Source: CAMLJR01 sp964631955 (GTDB lineage Bacteria; Pseudomonadota; Gammaproteobacteria; Pseudomonadales; CAMLJR01). From it: 64,000 bases of DNA. The stretch lies in the NCBI GenBank assembly GCA_964631955.1, contig CAZWBA010000011.1:1-64000 (forward strand), written 5' to 3'. Within the stretch, counting starts at the first letter, position 1, and each line of letters starts with the position of its first letter. The position numbers and the translations under genes were made by a program. The notes under the pieces are model-generated. The model saw only the letters and a list, made by a program, of their open reading frames with translations, ran no database searches and was not told where the DNA came from. Below, in pieces: positions 17,511-24,284 of the stretch.

Positions 17511-17628
17511 TGCCCCCCCTATGCAATAGGAACCTAAAGGGGAGTGCCCGCAGGGCGAGGGGGTCATGTTCAAGACGACCCCTCCGTCTCGCTGCGCGAG
17601 CCACCTCCCCTACTGCGCAGGGGAGGCC
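17511..17628. repeat. Dispersed palindromic repeat, copy C (beta + inverted alpha)
   Basis: This copy lies between bioB and bioF inside the biotin operon. Beta (17511-17572) has the GTGCCC-gca-GGGC hairpin and the GAGGGGGTCATGTT end. Alpha is inverted (17577-17628), with CTCGC-gca-GCGAG and CCTCCCCT/AGGGGAGG stems. In bioB reading direction the alpha hairpin supplies the last codons and the TAG stop of bioB, so the repeat has entered the coding end. The same beta-alpha arrangement occurs in copy A. Confidence 0.88.
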
Positions 17629-18695
17629 TCAATACTGGCCGCGTCGTAAAACAACTTATCGTTCTGAGCTTGCTCGATGCGCTGATGCAGATTTTCTTCC
17701 ACATCATCTTCGCAATACTCAACCGCACGCTCTTCGGGTTTTATGCCGAGACGGGCAAACAATTGCAGATCTTTATTCGCGGCGGGGTTCGGCGTCGTCA
17801 ATAATTTTTCGCCGTAGAAAATCGAATTAGCTCCCACGAAATACGCCAGCGCGTGCATTTCCTCATTCATCGCCTCGCGACCTGCGGACAAACGTACATG
17901 CGATTGCGGCATTAGAATACGCGCAACGGCAATCGTGCGAATGAAATCGAAAGAGTCGATATTGTTTTGCTCGGCAAGCGGAGTACCCTCGACTTTCACC
18001 AACATATTGATCGGCACACTTTCAGGATGCACGGGTAAATTGGCGAGCTGCTGCAACAGACCCGCACGATCGCGCACCGATTCGCCCATGCCGACAATGC
18101 CGCCGCTGCATACCTTGATGCCCGCGCCGCGCACGTGATCGAGCGTCGTTAAACGATCTTCGTAAGTGCGCGTGGTAATGATTTCGCCGTAGTATTCCGG
18201 CGACGTATCGAGATTGTGGTTGTAGTAATCGAGGCCCGCCTCAGCCAACTCGTTAGCCTGCTCTGAGGACAGCATGCCGAGCGTCATACAGGTTTCGAGG
18301 CCAAGCTCTTTCACGCCGCGAACCATCGCCGTCACATACGGCATATCCTTCTTTTTCGGCGACCGCCAGGCCGCACCCATGCAGAAACGCGTGCTGCCCT
18401 GCGCCTTCGCCGCGCGCGCCTCATCGATAACCTTCTGCACCTCCATCAATTTTTCCGGTTCGAGGCCGGTGTCGTAGCGATTCGATTGCGGGCAGTATTT
18501 GCAATCCTCGGGGCACGCGCCGGTTTTGATCGACAGCAGCGTGCTCACCTGTACGGCATTCGGATCGAAATGCTGGCGATGCACCGTCGCCGCGCGAAAC
18601 AGCAAATCGTTGAACGGCAATGCGAACAACGCTTCGATTTCCTTGCGGGACCAGTCATGGCGGAGGCTTGCGAGCACTGGAGCGGCGGCATTCAT
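17610..18695 (-). CDS. bioB: Biotin synthase BioB
   Basis: This radical-SAM enzyme inserts sulfur into dethiobiotin. The 361-residue protein has the cluster motif CPEDCKYC (radical-SAM CxxxCxxC) near 60-67. Conserved features include YNHNLDTSPEYY near 157-168 and VRLSAGRE near 266-273. The C-terminus ends in EASPAQ, which is encoded by repeat copy C, with the TAG stop in the repeat's hairpin loop. The original end was probably a few residues different. It is the first gene of the operon and has its own promoter and BirA-type operator just upstream. Confidence 0.95.
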   Translation of the reverse strand: MNAAAPVLASLRHDWSRKEIEALFALPFNDLLFRAATVHRQHFDPNAVQVSTLLSIKTGACPEDCKYCPQSNRYDTGLEPEKLMEVQKVIDEARAAKAQGSTRFCMGAAWRSPKKKDMPYVTAMVRGVKELGLETCMTLGMLSSEQANELAEAGLDYYNHNLDTSPEYYGEIITTRTYEDRLTTLDHVRGAGIKVCSGGIVGMGESVRDRAGLLQQLANLPVHPESVPINMLVKVEGTPLAEQNNIDSFDFIRTIAVARILMPQSHVRLSAGREAMNEEMHALAYFVGANSIFYGEKLLTTPNPAANKDLQLFARLGIKPEERAVEYCEDDVEENLHQRIEQAQNDKLFYDAASIEASPAQ

Positions 18696-18738
18696 GGTTC
18701 ATTGTCCTGTGGGGGCGGGATACACTGGGCGGATGCCC

Positions 18739-18766
18739 ATCTTAGCGGCCCGCGGGTCGCTGTCAA
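18739..18766 (-). promoter_or_regulatory. Promoter of the biotin operon
   Basis: On the minus strand a consensus -35 TTGACA (18761-18766) is followed 16 bases later by TAAGAT (18739-18744). Transcription would start about 36 bases before the bioB ATG at 18695. The -35 lies inside the BirA-type operator. Confidence 0.75.
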
Positions 18767-18792
18767 CCAGCAGGGATGCTTATGGTTTACCA
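18760..18792. promoter_or_regulatory. Candidate BirA (biotin repressor) operator
   Basis: TGTCAACC-N15-GGTTTACC resembles the enterobacterial bio operator TTGTAAACC-N14/16-GGTTTACAA. Counting both nine-base arms, 15 of 18 positions agree. It covers the -35 box of bioB, so repressor bound to biotinoyl-AMP would block RNA polymerase. It also covers the ribosome site and start codon of comF on the other strand. Position, spacing and gene context together make this a good call. Confidence 0.75.
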
Positions 18793-19456
18793 CTTTTCAC
18801 CCCGCCCACCGCGTCACTGCGTGCTGTGCGGAATCCCCGATCCCACAGACCTCTGCTCCGACTGCGACCAGGAGTTACCGCGCATCGGCGCCTGCTGCCG
18901 GCACTGCGGCATCCCGCTTCTGCAGGATGGCCTGTGCGGCGATTGTCTTGGCGCCCCGCCCGCCTACCTGCGCTGCATCGCCGGTCTGAACTACGCGCCT
19001 CCGGTCAGCCATCTGATCGGCGCATTCAAATATCAGGGCAACCTCAATCATGGCCGCATTCTGAGCGCCCTGCTGATCGAACGACTGCGGCAGGAAGGCG
19101 CGATGGCCGTCGACGCGCTGCTGCCTGTGCCCCTGCACTGGCGCCGCCGCTGGCAGCGCGGTTTCAACCAGACCGAAATCATCGCCGACGAGCTGAGCCG
19201 CGCTTTTCACCTGCCGATGCAGACCCGCTGGCTGCGCAAGATTCGCAGCGGCACGCCGCAACAACATCTGGATGCACGCGAACGCCAGCGCAATCTGCGC
19301 GATGCCTTTGCCTGCACGCACGACGTCACCGGATTGCATCTGGCAGTGATCGACGATGTGGTGACAACGGGCGCCACTGCCGATGTGATCGCCAGACTGC
19401 TATACGAACGCGACGCAGCGTCGGTGCAGATATGGGCGCTCGCCCGCACGCCATAA
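18782..19456 (+). CDS. comF: ComF family phosphoribosyltransferase-like protein
   Basis: This is a ComF/GntX family protein connected with DNA uptake or use of external DNA; the molecular role is not settled. An N-terminal zinc-ribbon region has paired cysteines (HCVLCGIPD, LCSDCDQ, CCRHCGIP, LCGDCLG). The C-terminal PRTase domain has the PRPP loop LAVIDDVVTTGATADV near residue 192-207. I prefer ATG 18782 because AGGG lies six bases upstream; ATG 18776 adds two residues. The start region overlaps the biotin operator, so comF might respond weakly to biotin. It diverges from bioB and has no competence gene beside it. Confidence 0.88.
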   Translation: MVYHFSPRPPRHCVLCGIPDPTDLCSDCDQELPRIGACCRHCGIPLLQDGLCGDCLGAPPAYLRCIAGLNYAPPVSHLIGAFKYQGNLNHGRILSALLIERLRQEGAMAVDALLPVPLHWRRRWQRGFNQTEIIADELSRAFHLPMQTRWLRKIRSGTPQQHLDARERQRNLRDAFACTHDVTGLHLAVIDDVVTTGATADVIARLLYERDAASVQIWALARTP

Positions 19457-19526
19457 AGATGCGTTTGACACGCGTGTTAGAGTGTCGCCCATCCGAAATT
19501 GAAAGGCGCAAGCAAGAGAGAGTGGT

Positions 19527-20588
19527 ATGAGCGACGATTCGCAGCCCTTCAATGACACCGACGTGACGGGCAATTCGTTTTCGCACACGCATCCCTTCGC
19601 ACAGCTGTCCCCCGAGCTGGTGATCGATGCGATCGAAAGCACCGGTCGACTTTCCGATCTGCGCGTATTCGCGCTCAACAGCTACGAAAACCGCGTGTAC
19701 CAAATCGGCATCGAACCCTCTGCTACTGAGAACGGCGAACCGCTCATCGCCAAGTTTTATCGGCCCGAGCGCTGGAACGATGCGCAAATTCTCGAAGAGC
19801 ATGCGTTCTCTTTGCAGCTTGCGGAAAACGAATTACCCGTCGTTGCACCGCTGCAAAATGAAAATGGCGAAACCCTGTTTCGCTTTCGCGACTTTCGCTT
19901 TGCATTATTTCCGCGTCGCGGCGGGCAGGCACCAGATCTCGACAATCCCGATAATCAATTGATGCTCGGACGTTTGATGGCGCGCCTGCATGCAATTGGC
20001 GCAACCGAAAACTATCAGGCTCGCCCCGCACTCGATATCAAAACGTTTGGCCGCGATAGCTATGAATTTATTGCGCGCAATTGCTTGAAAGGCGATTTGC
20101 TGCGGGCGTATTCCACACTCTGCGAAGATTTACTGACACGCATCGAAAAAATATTTGCGCACGTCAAACCGAAACTGATTCGCACACACAGCGACTGCCA
20201 TGTCGGCAATATTTTGAGCCGCGAGCAGCTCAACGGTGAAAAACAATGTTTTTTTGTCGATCTCGACGACAGCCGCATGACGCCCGCCATTCAGGATTTG
20301 TGGATGCTGCTGTCGGGTGAACGCCACGAACGCATCGCGCAGTTATCGGAAATTCTTGAAGGCTACAACGAGTTTTACGATTTCGATCTGCGCGAACTCG
20401 CGCTCATCGAATCGCTGCGCACACTGCGTCTCATGCATTTCGCGGCATGGATTGCGCGGCGCTGGCAGGACCCTGCCTTTCCGCTCGCATTCCCGTGGTT
20501 CGGCAGCGAGCGCTATTGGGCCGAACATATTCTGGAGTTGCGCGAGCAACTCGCCGCACTCGACGAACCTCCGCTTGCGATTTTTTAA
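19527..20588 (+). CDS. srkA: Stress response kinase A (SrkA/YihE)
   Basis: This is an eukaryotic-like Ser/Thr kinase of the YihE/RdoA family, which in Escherichia coli counters MazF-type death pathways and envelope stress. The 353 residues agree with the family. Landmarks are NSYENRVYQIGIE near 51-63, a Lys in LIAKFYRPERW near 75-84, the catalytic loop RTHSDCHVGNIL near 217-228 and the metal-binding FVDLDDSRMTP near 239-249. The usual family loop reads H-G-D; here it is H-S-D. It is a single gene with AGAGAG before the ATG. Confidence 0.9.
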   Translation: MSDDSQPFNDTDVTGNSFSHTHPFAQLSPELVIDAIESTGRLSDLRVFALNSYENRVYQIGIEPSATENGEPLIAKFYRPERWNDAQILEEHAFSLQLAENELPVVAPLQNENGETLFRFRDFRFALFPRRGGQAPDLDNPDNQLMLGRLMARLHAIGATENYQARPALDIKTFGRDSYEFIARNCLKGDLLRAYSTLCEDLLTRIEKIFAHVKPKLIRTHSDCHVGNILSREQLNGEKQCFFVDLDDSRMTPAIQDLWMLLSGERHERIAQLSEILEGYNEFYDFDLRELALIESLRTLRLMHFAAWIARRWQDPAFPLAFPWFGSERYWAEHILELREQLAALDEPPLAIF

Positions 20589-20697
20589 CTGGCAGCCTTT
20601 GCGGGCGGAATAAGAGGTTCATATCAACGCGGCACAAGCTGCATCGCAGCTGCGACTGCCGCTATAATCGCCGCATCCGGTCAAGGCAGCCCCTACT

Positions 20698-21516
20698 ATG
20701 AGCAGCAAACCCGCATCGCGCAGTACGACCCTGGATCCTCTGTGGCAAACGATCCGCGATGAAACATGGCGCGAAGCCGAGCGCGAACCCATCCTCGCCA
20801 GTTTTTTGCATGCGACGATTCTGAATCACGATACGCTCGAAGCCGCGCTGAGCTTTCATCTCGCGCATAAACTCGATAGCGCTACCGCATCGGCATTGCT
20901 CGTGCGCGAAGTGATCGAATCGGCACTGCAAGAAGACGCCACCATCGGCGAAGCAATTCGCTGCGATATCCGCGCGATCAAGGAACGCGACTCGGCATGC
21001 ATCGGTTATTCCGTGCCGTTTCTATATTTCAAAGGCTTTCACGCGCTTGAAGCCTATCGCGTCGCGCATTGGTTATGGCTGCAAGGCCGCGAATCGCTCG
21101 CGCTGTTTTTTCAAAATCGGATTTCGAACGAATTCGGTGTGGATATTCACCCCGCCGCAAAAATCGGTCGCGGTGTGATGATGGATCATGCGACAGGTAT
21201 CGTCATCGGCGAGACCGCCGTGGTGGGCAACAATGTATCGATCATGCAGTCGGTAACGTTGGGCGGCACCGGCAAAGAACACGGCGATCGACATCCGAAA
21301 GTTGCCGATGGCGTGTTACTCAGCGCAGGTGCGAAAGTGCTCGGCAATATCAAAATCGGTGAAGGCGCGCAGATCTGCGCAGGTAGCGTGGTGCTGAAGG
21401 AAGTGCCGCCGCACACGATCGTGGCAGGCGTGCCCGCGAAAATCGTTGGCACACCCACTTGCGCGCAACCGGCCCTGGAAATGAATCACCGCGTCGATTG
21501 CGGCGAAACCGGTTAA
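20698..21516 (+). CDS. cysE: Serine O-acetyltransferase CysE
   Basis: It makes O-acetylserine from serine and acetyl-CoA, the entry to cysteine synthesis. The 272-residue protein has the N-terminal helical SATase domain (about 10-145), then left-handed hexapeptide repeats. The repeats include the catalytic DIHPAAKIGRGVMMDHATGIVIGE region near 148-171 and GGTGKEHGDRHPKV near 189-202. The C-terminal tail that reaches cysteine synthase is present. A weak terminator overlaps the stop codon. Confidence 0.94.
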   Translation: MSSKPASRSTTLDPLWQTIRDETWREAEREPILASFLHATILNHDTLEAALSFHLAHKLDSATASALLVREVIESALQEDATIGEAIRCDIRAIKERDSACIGYSVPFLYFKGFHALEAYRVAHWLWLQGRESLALFFQNRISNEFGVDIHPAAKIGRGVMMDHATGIVIGETAVVGNNVSIMQSVTLGGTGKEHGDRHPKVADGVLLSAGAKVLGNIKIGEGAQICAGSVVLKEVPPHTIVAGVPAKIVGTPTCAQPALEMNHRVDCGETG

Positions 21517-21540
21517 TCTAACGGTTCCGATTAACCTTTT
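21511..21540 (+). terminator. Weak intrinsic terminator of cysE
   Basis: GGTTAATC and GATTAACC (21511-21518 and 21529-21536) pair around a ten-base loop and are followed by TTTT. The hairpin includes the cysE stop codon. The stem is A+T-rich, so efficiency may be modest. Confidence 0.5.
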
Positions 21541-21549
21541 AATTAAACC

Positions 21550-22362
21550 CTATAGCTTGCAGTTAGGACGACGACCTTGCGCGCGTGCGTCCTGCGCATC
21601 GGCTTCCGCTTGCGGCAGCGCACGATTCAAAGCGCTCATACGCGTTTGATCGGATGGGTGAGTCGATAAAAACTCCGGCGCTTTATTTTTATCCGCAGCC
21701 GCCATGTTTTCCCACAGCGAAATACTTTCATCGGGATTGAAGCCGGCCTGCGCCATCAGTTTCAAACCGATCATATCCGCTTCGGATTCCTGCGTGCGGC
21801 TGAACGGCATCAGCACACCATAGGTAATACCGGCCCCGAGCGCGCCCATCACCAGTCCCTTTTCGGTGCTGTTCGATGTACCGGCAATGATGGCACCGAT
21901 CAAAAGCGCACCCTGCGCGGCGGTTTGCTGCGAAAGACGCTCGGCGCTGTGATGCGCCTGCACATGACCGACTTCGTGACCGATCACCGTTGCGAGCTGA
22001 TGCTGACTTTTCGCTACCGAGAGAATGCCGCTGTGCACGCCGATTTTCCGGCCCGGTAAAGCAAAAGCGTTAGGCGTATCGTCCTTGAATACCTCGATCT
22101 CCCAGCCCGTGCCCTCATCGTCTGGCAGCGCTTTCAGAATTGCGCCCGCGACACAGCTTACATAAGCATTGATTTTCGGATCGTTATCGAGCGGCTGTTT
22201 CTTTTTCAAATCGCCGAACGCAGCCGCGCCCATCTTGCTCATATCGCCTTCCGTATAATTCGGCAAAATAAACTGCTTGCGACCGGTTGGAGAAACCGTG
22301 CACGCCGCCAGCACAAAAAATAATATTGCCACACTGGCCGACTTCAGCTGCTTTCCCGTCAT
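21550..22362 (-). CDS. M48 family zinc metalloprotease lipoprotein (LoiP/YcaL-like)
   Basis: This is a predicted outer-membrane or periplasmic protease acting on misfolded proteins. The 270-residue protein has a lipoprotein signal with lipobox LAAC near residues 18-21. The zinc motif HEVGH lies near 128-132 and the third ligand is likely the Glu in QESEADMIGLKLM near 191-203. Size and motif order match the soluble LoiP/YcaL group rather than membrane HtpX. It converges with cysE. Confidence 0.88.
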   Translation of the reverse strand: MTGKQLKSASVAILFFVLAACTVSPTGRKQFILPNYTEGDMSKMGAAAFGDLKKKQPLDNDPKINAYVSCVAGAILKALPDDEGTGWEIEVFKDDTPNAFALPGRKIGVHSGILSVAKSQHQLATVIGHEVGHVQAHHSAERLSQQTAAQGALLIGAIIAGTSNSTEKGLVMGALGAGITYGVLMPFSRTQESEADMIGLKLMAQAGFNPDESISLWENMAAADKNKAPEFLSTHPSDQTRMSALNRALPQAEADAQDARAQGRRPNCKL

Positions 22363-22388
22363 TGCGATTCCCCGCTATCAAAAGGCGT

Positions 22389-22721
22389 TTACTGCGTGCT
22401 CCACGGCGTACAGATCGGCGGATTGGCGACATCCTTATATTCGCACAACGATAATGCGCCTGTGCTGGCATTAATCCGCCATGTCGACAACACATCGTCG
22501 CCCTCGATGATTTGATAGGCGCCTGCAGAACTGCCGCTGCTCCACGGATAACACGCAGGTTCGTTTTTGTGCCCCTCGAAACTGCATAACGAAACCGCGC
22601 CGTTGCCGTGGTTGATACGCCACGCCGACAGATTCCCTTTGGTGGAAACACCGCTGAACTGACCTTCGGCAACCGCAGCGGCGGTAATCAGCATGGTGGA
22701 AAGCAGGACGACAGTTTTCAT
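22389..22721 (-). CDS. Secreted protein with two tandem repeats, unknown function
   Basis: I do not recognise this 110-residue protein. A signal peptide ends near residue 18 (MKTVVLLSTMLITAAAVA). The mature part contains two copies of a module of about 50 residues: SAWRINHGNGAVSLC...ACYPWS (about 32-61) and STWRINASTGALSLC...ICTPWS (about 79-108). Each module carries Trp, Arg-Ile-Asn and two Cys at matching positions, so each could hold one disulfide in a small beta domain. It starts just after the protease gene on the same strand and is probably periplasmic. Confidence 0.75.
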   Translation of the reverse strand: MKTVVLLSTMLITAAAVAEGQFSGVSTKGNLSAWRINHGNGAVSLCSFEGHKNEPACYPWSSGSSAGAYQIIEGDDVLSTWRINASTGALSLCEYKDVANPPICTPWSTQ

Positions 22722-23044
22722 TGAAATACTCCAGATGAGTTCGAGAAATTACGGTTATTAACGTTATTCAATCCAAAATTTTTTACCCGAGCGCCCACAT
22801 TCTAGCACTGCCATACGATCTGGCACGCGCGCGCAGGGTCGCAGGCGCTTGTTGCTTTCCGCACCTCACCATCATCATCGATAGCGAACCAGACTCGCGG
22901 GAGCATGCATACGCGCAGCGTACCGATCCTTTCAGGACACCTACAGCGCAGCTCAGCTTATGGTAATGATGAACGAAGGCAGCAGCTGTCGAGTCTGATA
23001 CGATAAGGGCGATCGATTCCTACAGCATGATCGGGATTCACATC
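22722..23044. other. Intergenic region between divergent genes, nothing identified
   Basis: About 320 bases separate the leftward repeat protein from the rightward DUF4136 gene. It must contain both promoters, but I could not pick a convincing pair. No repeat, RNA or coding signal was seen. Confidence 0.45.
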
Positions 23045-23593
23045 ATGTCGCAACGTTTACTGTCAGTCCTCGCAGCACTGCTCCTGAGCGTCACCGCGCA
23101 TGCGGCCGACGTGCAATACGACTACGACACGAGCCGGGATTTCAGCGGGTATCGCTATTATGCGTGGCAGGAGCAGAGCGATATCGTCGATGAATCGTTC
23201 AAACTGCTCAGCATCGATCAGCTGAAGGAACTGCTGGGTTACAACCTGGATCAGCGACTGGAATCGGCCAGCGAAAAATCGCCTGCGGATTTCCTCGTGC
23301 GCCTCTATATCAAACCGATGAAAAAGCTCGTCGATGATCGCCCGCGTATCGGACTGGGAATGGGAGGATTTAACGACGGCATGGGCGGCGGTATTTCATT
23401 CAGCTTTCCGCTTGGCGGCAGTGACCTGGATCAGAGTGCTCAAATCGTCATTGATTTCCTCGACCCGAAAACCCAGCAACTCGTCTGGCGCGGAAGTTTA
23501 GTGACGAACCTCAGCAGCACTTCCGTAGCAGCCAATCAAAAGCAATTGCAGAAAGCGTTCGAAGCGATTTTGAAGAAGTTTCCGCCGCAGTGA
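23045..23593 (+). CDS. DUF4136 periplasmic protein
   Basis: This 182-residue protein of the DUF4136 family is common as a lipoprotein or periplasmic protein in proteobacteria. MSQRLLSVLAALLLSVTAHA forms a signal peptide for cleavage before Ala-Asp; no lipobox Cys is present. Conserved features are YDYDTSRDFSGYRYYAWQ near 24-41, a Gly-rich loop GLGMGGFNDGMGGGISFSF near 101-119 and the strand IVIDFLDPKTQQLVWRG near 134-150. An ATG six codons earlier is possible but would spoil the signal peptide. The function is unknown. Repeat copy D begins 24 bases after the stop. Confidence 0.82.
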   Translation: MSQRLLSVLAALLLSVTAHAADVQYDYDTSRDFSGYRYYAWQEQSDIVDESFKLLSIDQLKELLGYNLDQRLESASEKSPADFLVRLYIKPMKKLVDDRPRIGLGMGGFNDGMGGGISFSFPLGGSDLDQSAQIVIDFLDPKTQQLVWRGSLVTNLSSTSVAANQKQLQKAFEAILKKFPPQ

Positions 23594-23617
23594 TAATTTT
23601 TAGAGTTACGCGAACCT

Positions 23618-23783
23618 AAACATGACCCCTCGCCCTGCGCGCACCCCCTTTAGGACCTTTAGGTTCCTATTTTATAGGGGGAGCCCACTTGTGCCACCGA
23701 TGACTCCGTAATTGGAACGGGCTACGGATGGCCTCCCCTATAAAATAGGGGAGGTGTCGCGAAGCGACGGAGGGGTCATGTTT
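23618..23783. repeat. Dispersed palindromic repeat, copy D (inverted beta + alpha)
   Basis: This copy has an inverted beta half-unit from 23618, a joiner of about 50 bases, and alpha from about 23729 to 23783. Alpha stems are CCTCCCCT-ataaaat-AGGGGAGG and GTCGC-gaa-GCGAC. The outer ends AAACATGACCCCTC and GAGGGGTCATGTTT are perfect inverted terminal repeats. The alpha part encodes the last codons and TAG stop of the DUF559 gene. With copy E it brackets that gene in mirror image. Confidence 0.88.
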
Positions 23784-24121
23784 AAATATTTCATCAGCTC
23801 ACTGTTCACCGCATCAATTCGATATAACACATCATCATTGGCGAACCGTAAAACCCGAAAACCTAAACCCTTCAAAAATGCGGTACGCTCGCTATCGTAA
23901 ATTTCGGCAGCCTCATTGAAATGACTATCACCGTCTATTTCGATAATTAGCCTCAATTCCGCACAATAAAAATCAACTATAAAATTTCCAATTGGCCTTT
24001 GAGCACGAAATTTATATTTGGATTTTTTTAAACATTCGAACCAAAACTTACGCTCTGCAACTGTCATAACGTGACGCATTGCGCGAGCTCGTGGTATTAA
24101 TTTTTTTGAGTAAGTTTTCAC
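23738..24121 (-). CDS. DUF559 protein, Vsr-like endonuclease fold
   Basis: This 127-residue protein of the DUF559 family is related to very-short-patch-repair (PD-D/E-x-K) nucleases. The likely active-site cluster is Asp50 (IVDFYC), Glu61, Asp63 and His67 (IEIDGDSHF). A basic N-terminal region and GFRVLRF (87-93) follow the family pattern. The start is GTG with AAGGATG upstream. Residues 115-127 (MTPPSLRDTSPIL) are encoded by repeat copy D, with the TAG stop in its hairpin loop. The gene body is clearly more A+T-rich than its neighbours, a sign of transfer. It is framed by inverted repeat copies D and E, which suggests a mobile cassette. The cellular role of the family is not established. Confidence 0.88.
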   Translation of the reverse strand: MKTYSKKLIPRARAMRHVMTVAERKFWFECLKKSKYKFRAQRPIGNFIVDFYCAELRLIIEIDGDSHFNEAAEIYDSERTAFLKGLGFRVLRFANDDVLYRIDAVNSELMKYLNMTPPSLRDTSPIL

Positions 24122-24146
24122 AATTCATCCTTGAATTAATTCATTA

Positions 24147-24284
24147 AAACATGACCCCTCCGTCGCGGCGCGACACCTCCCCTACTACGCAGGGGAGGCC
24201 ATCCGAGGCATGAAGGCTCTCTGCGAAGCAGGAACCTGAAGGGTCCTAAAGGGGAGTGCCCCAAAGGGGTGAGGGGGTCATTTT
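24147..24284. repeat. Dispersed palindromic repeat, copy E (inverted alpha + beta)
   Basis: This is the mirror-image partner of copy D, on the 5' side of the DUF559 gene. Inverted alpha (24147-24200) has stems GTCGC/GCGAC (loop variant) and CCTCCCCT-actacgc-AGGGGAGG. A joiner shares CGGATGGCCTCCCC with copy D. Beta (to 24284) has GTGCCCC-aaa-GGGGTGAG. It ends directly against the hemE stop codon at 24285. Confidence 0.86.

Noticed and set aside
1..24284. Could the repeated segments be a CRISPR array?
   Set aside because: Copies are kilobases apart, are themselves palindromic, vary in orientation, and have no regular spacers or cas genes.
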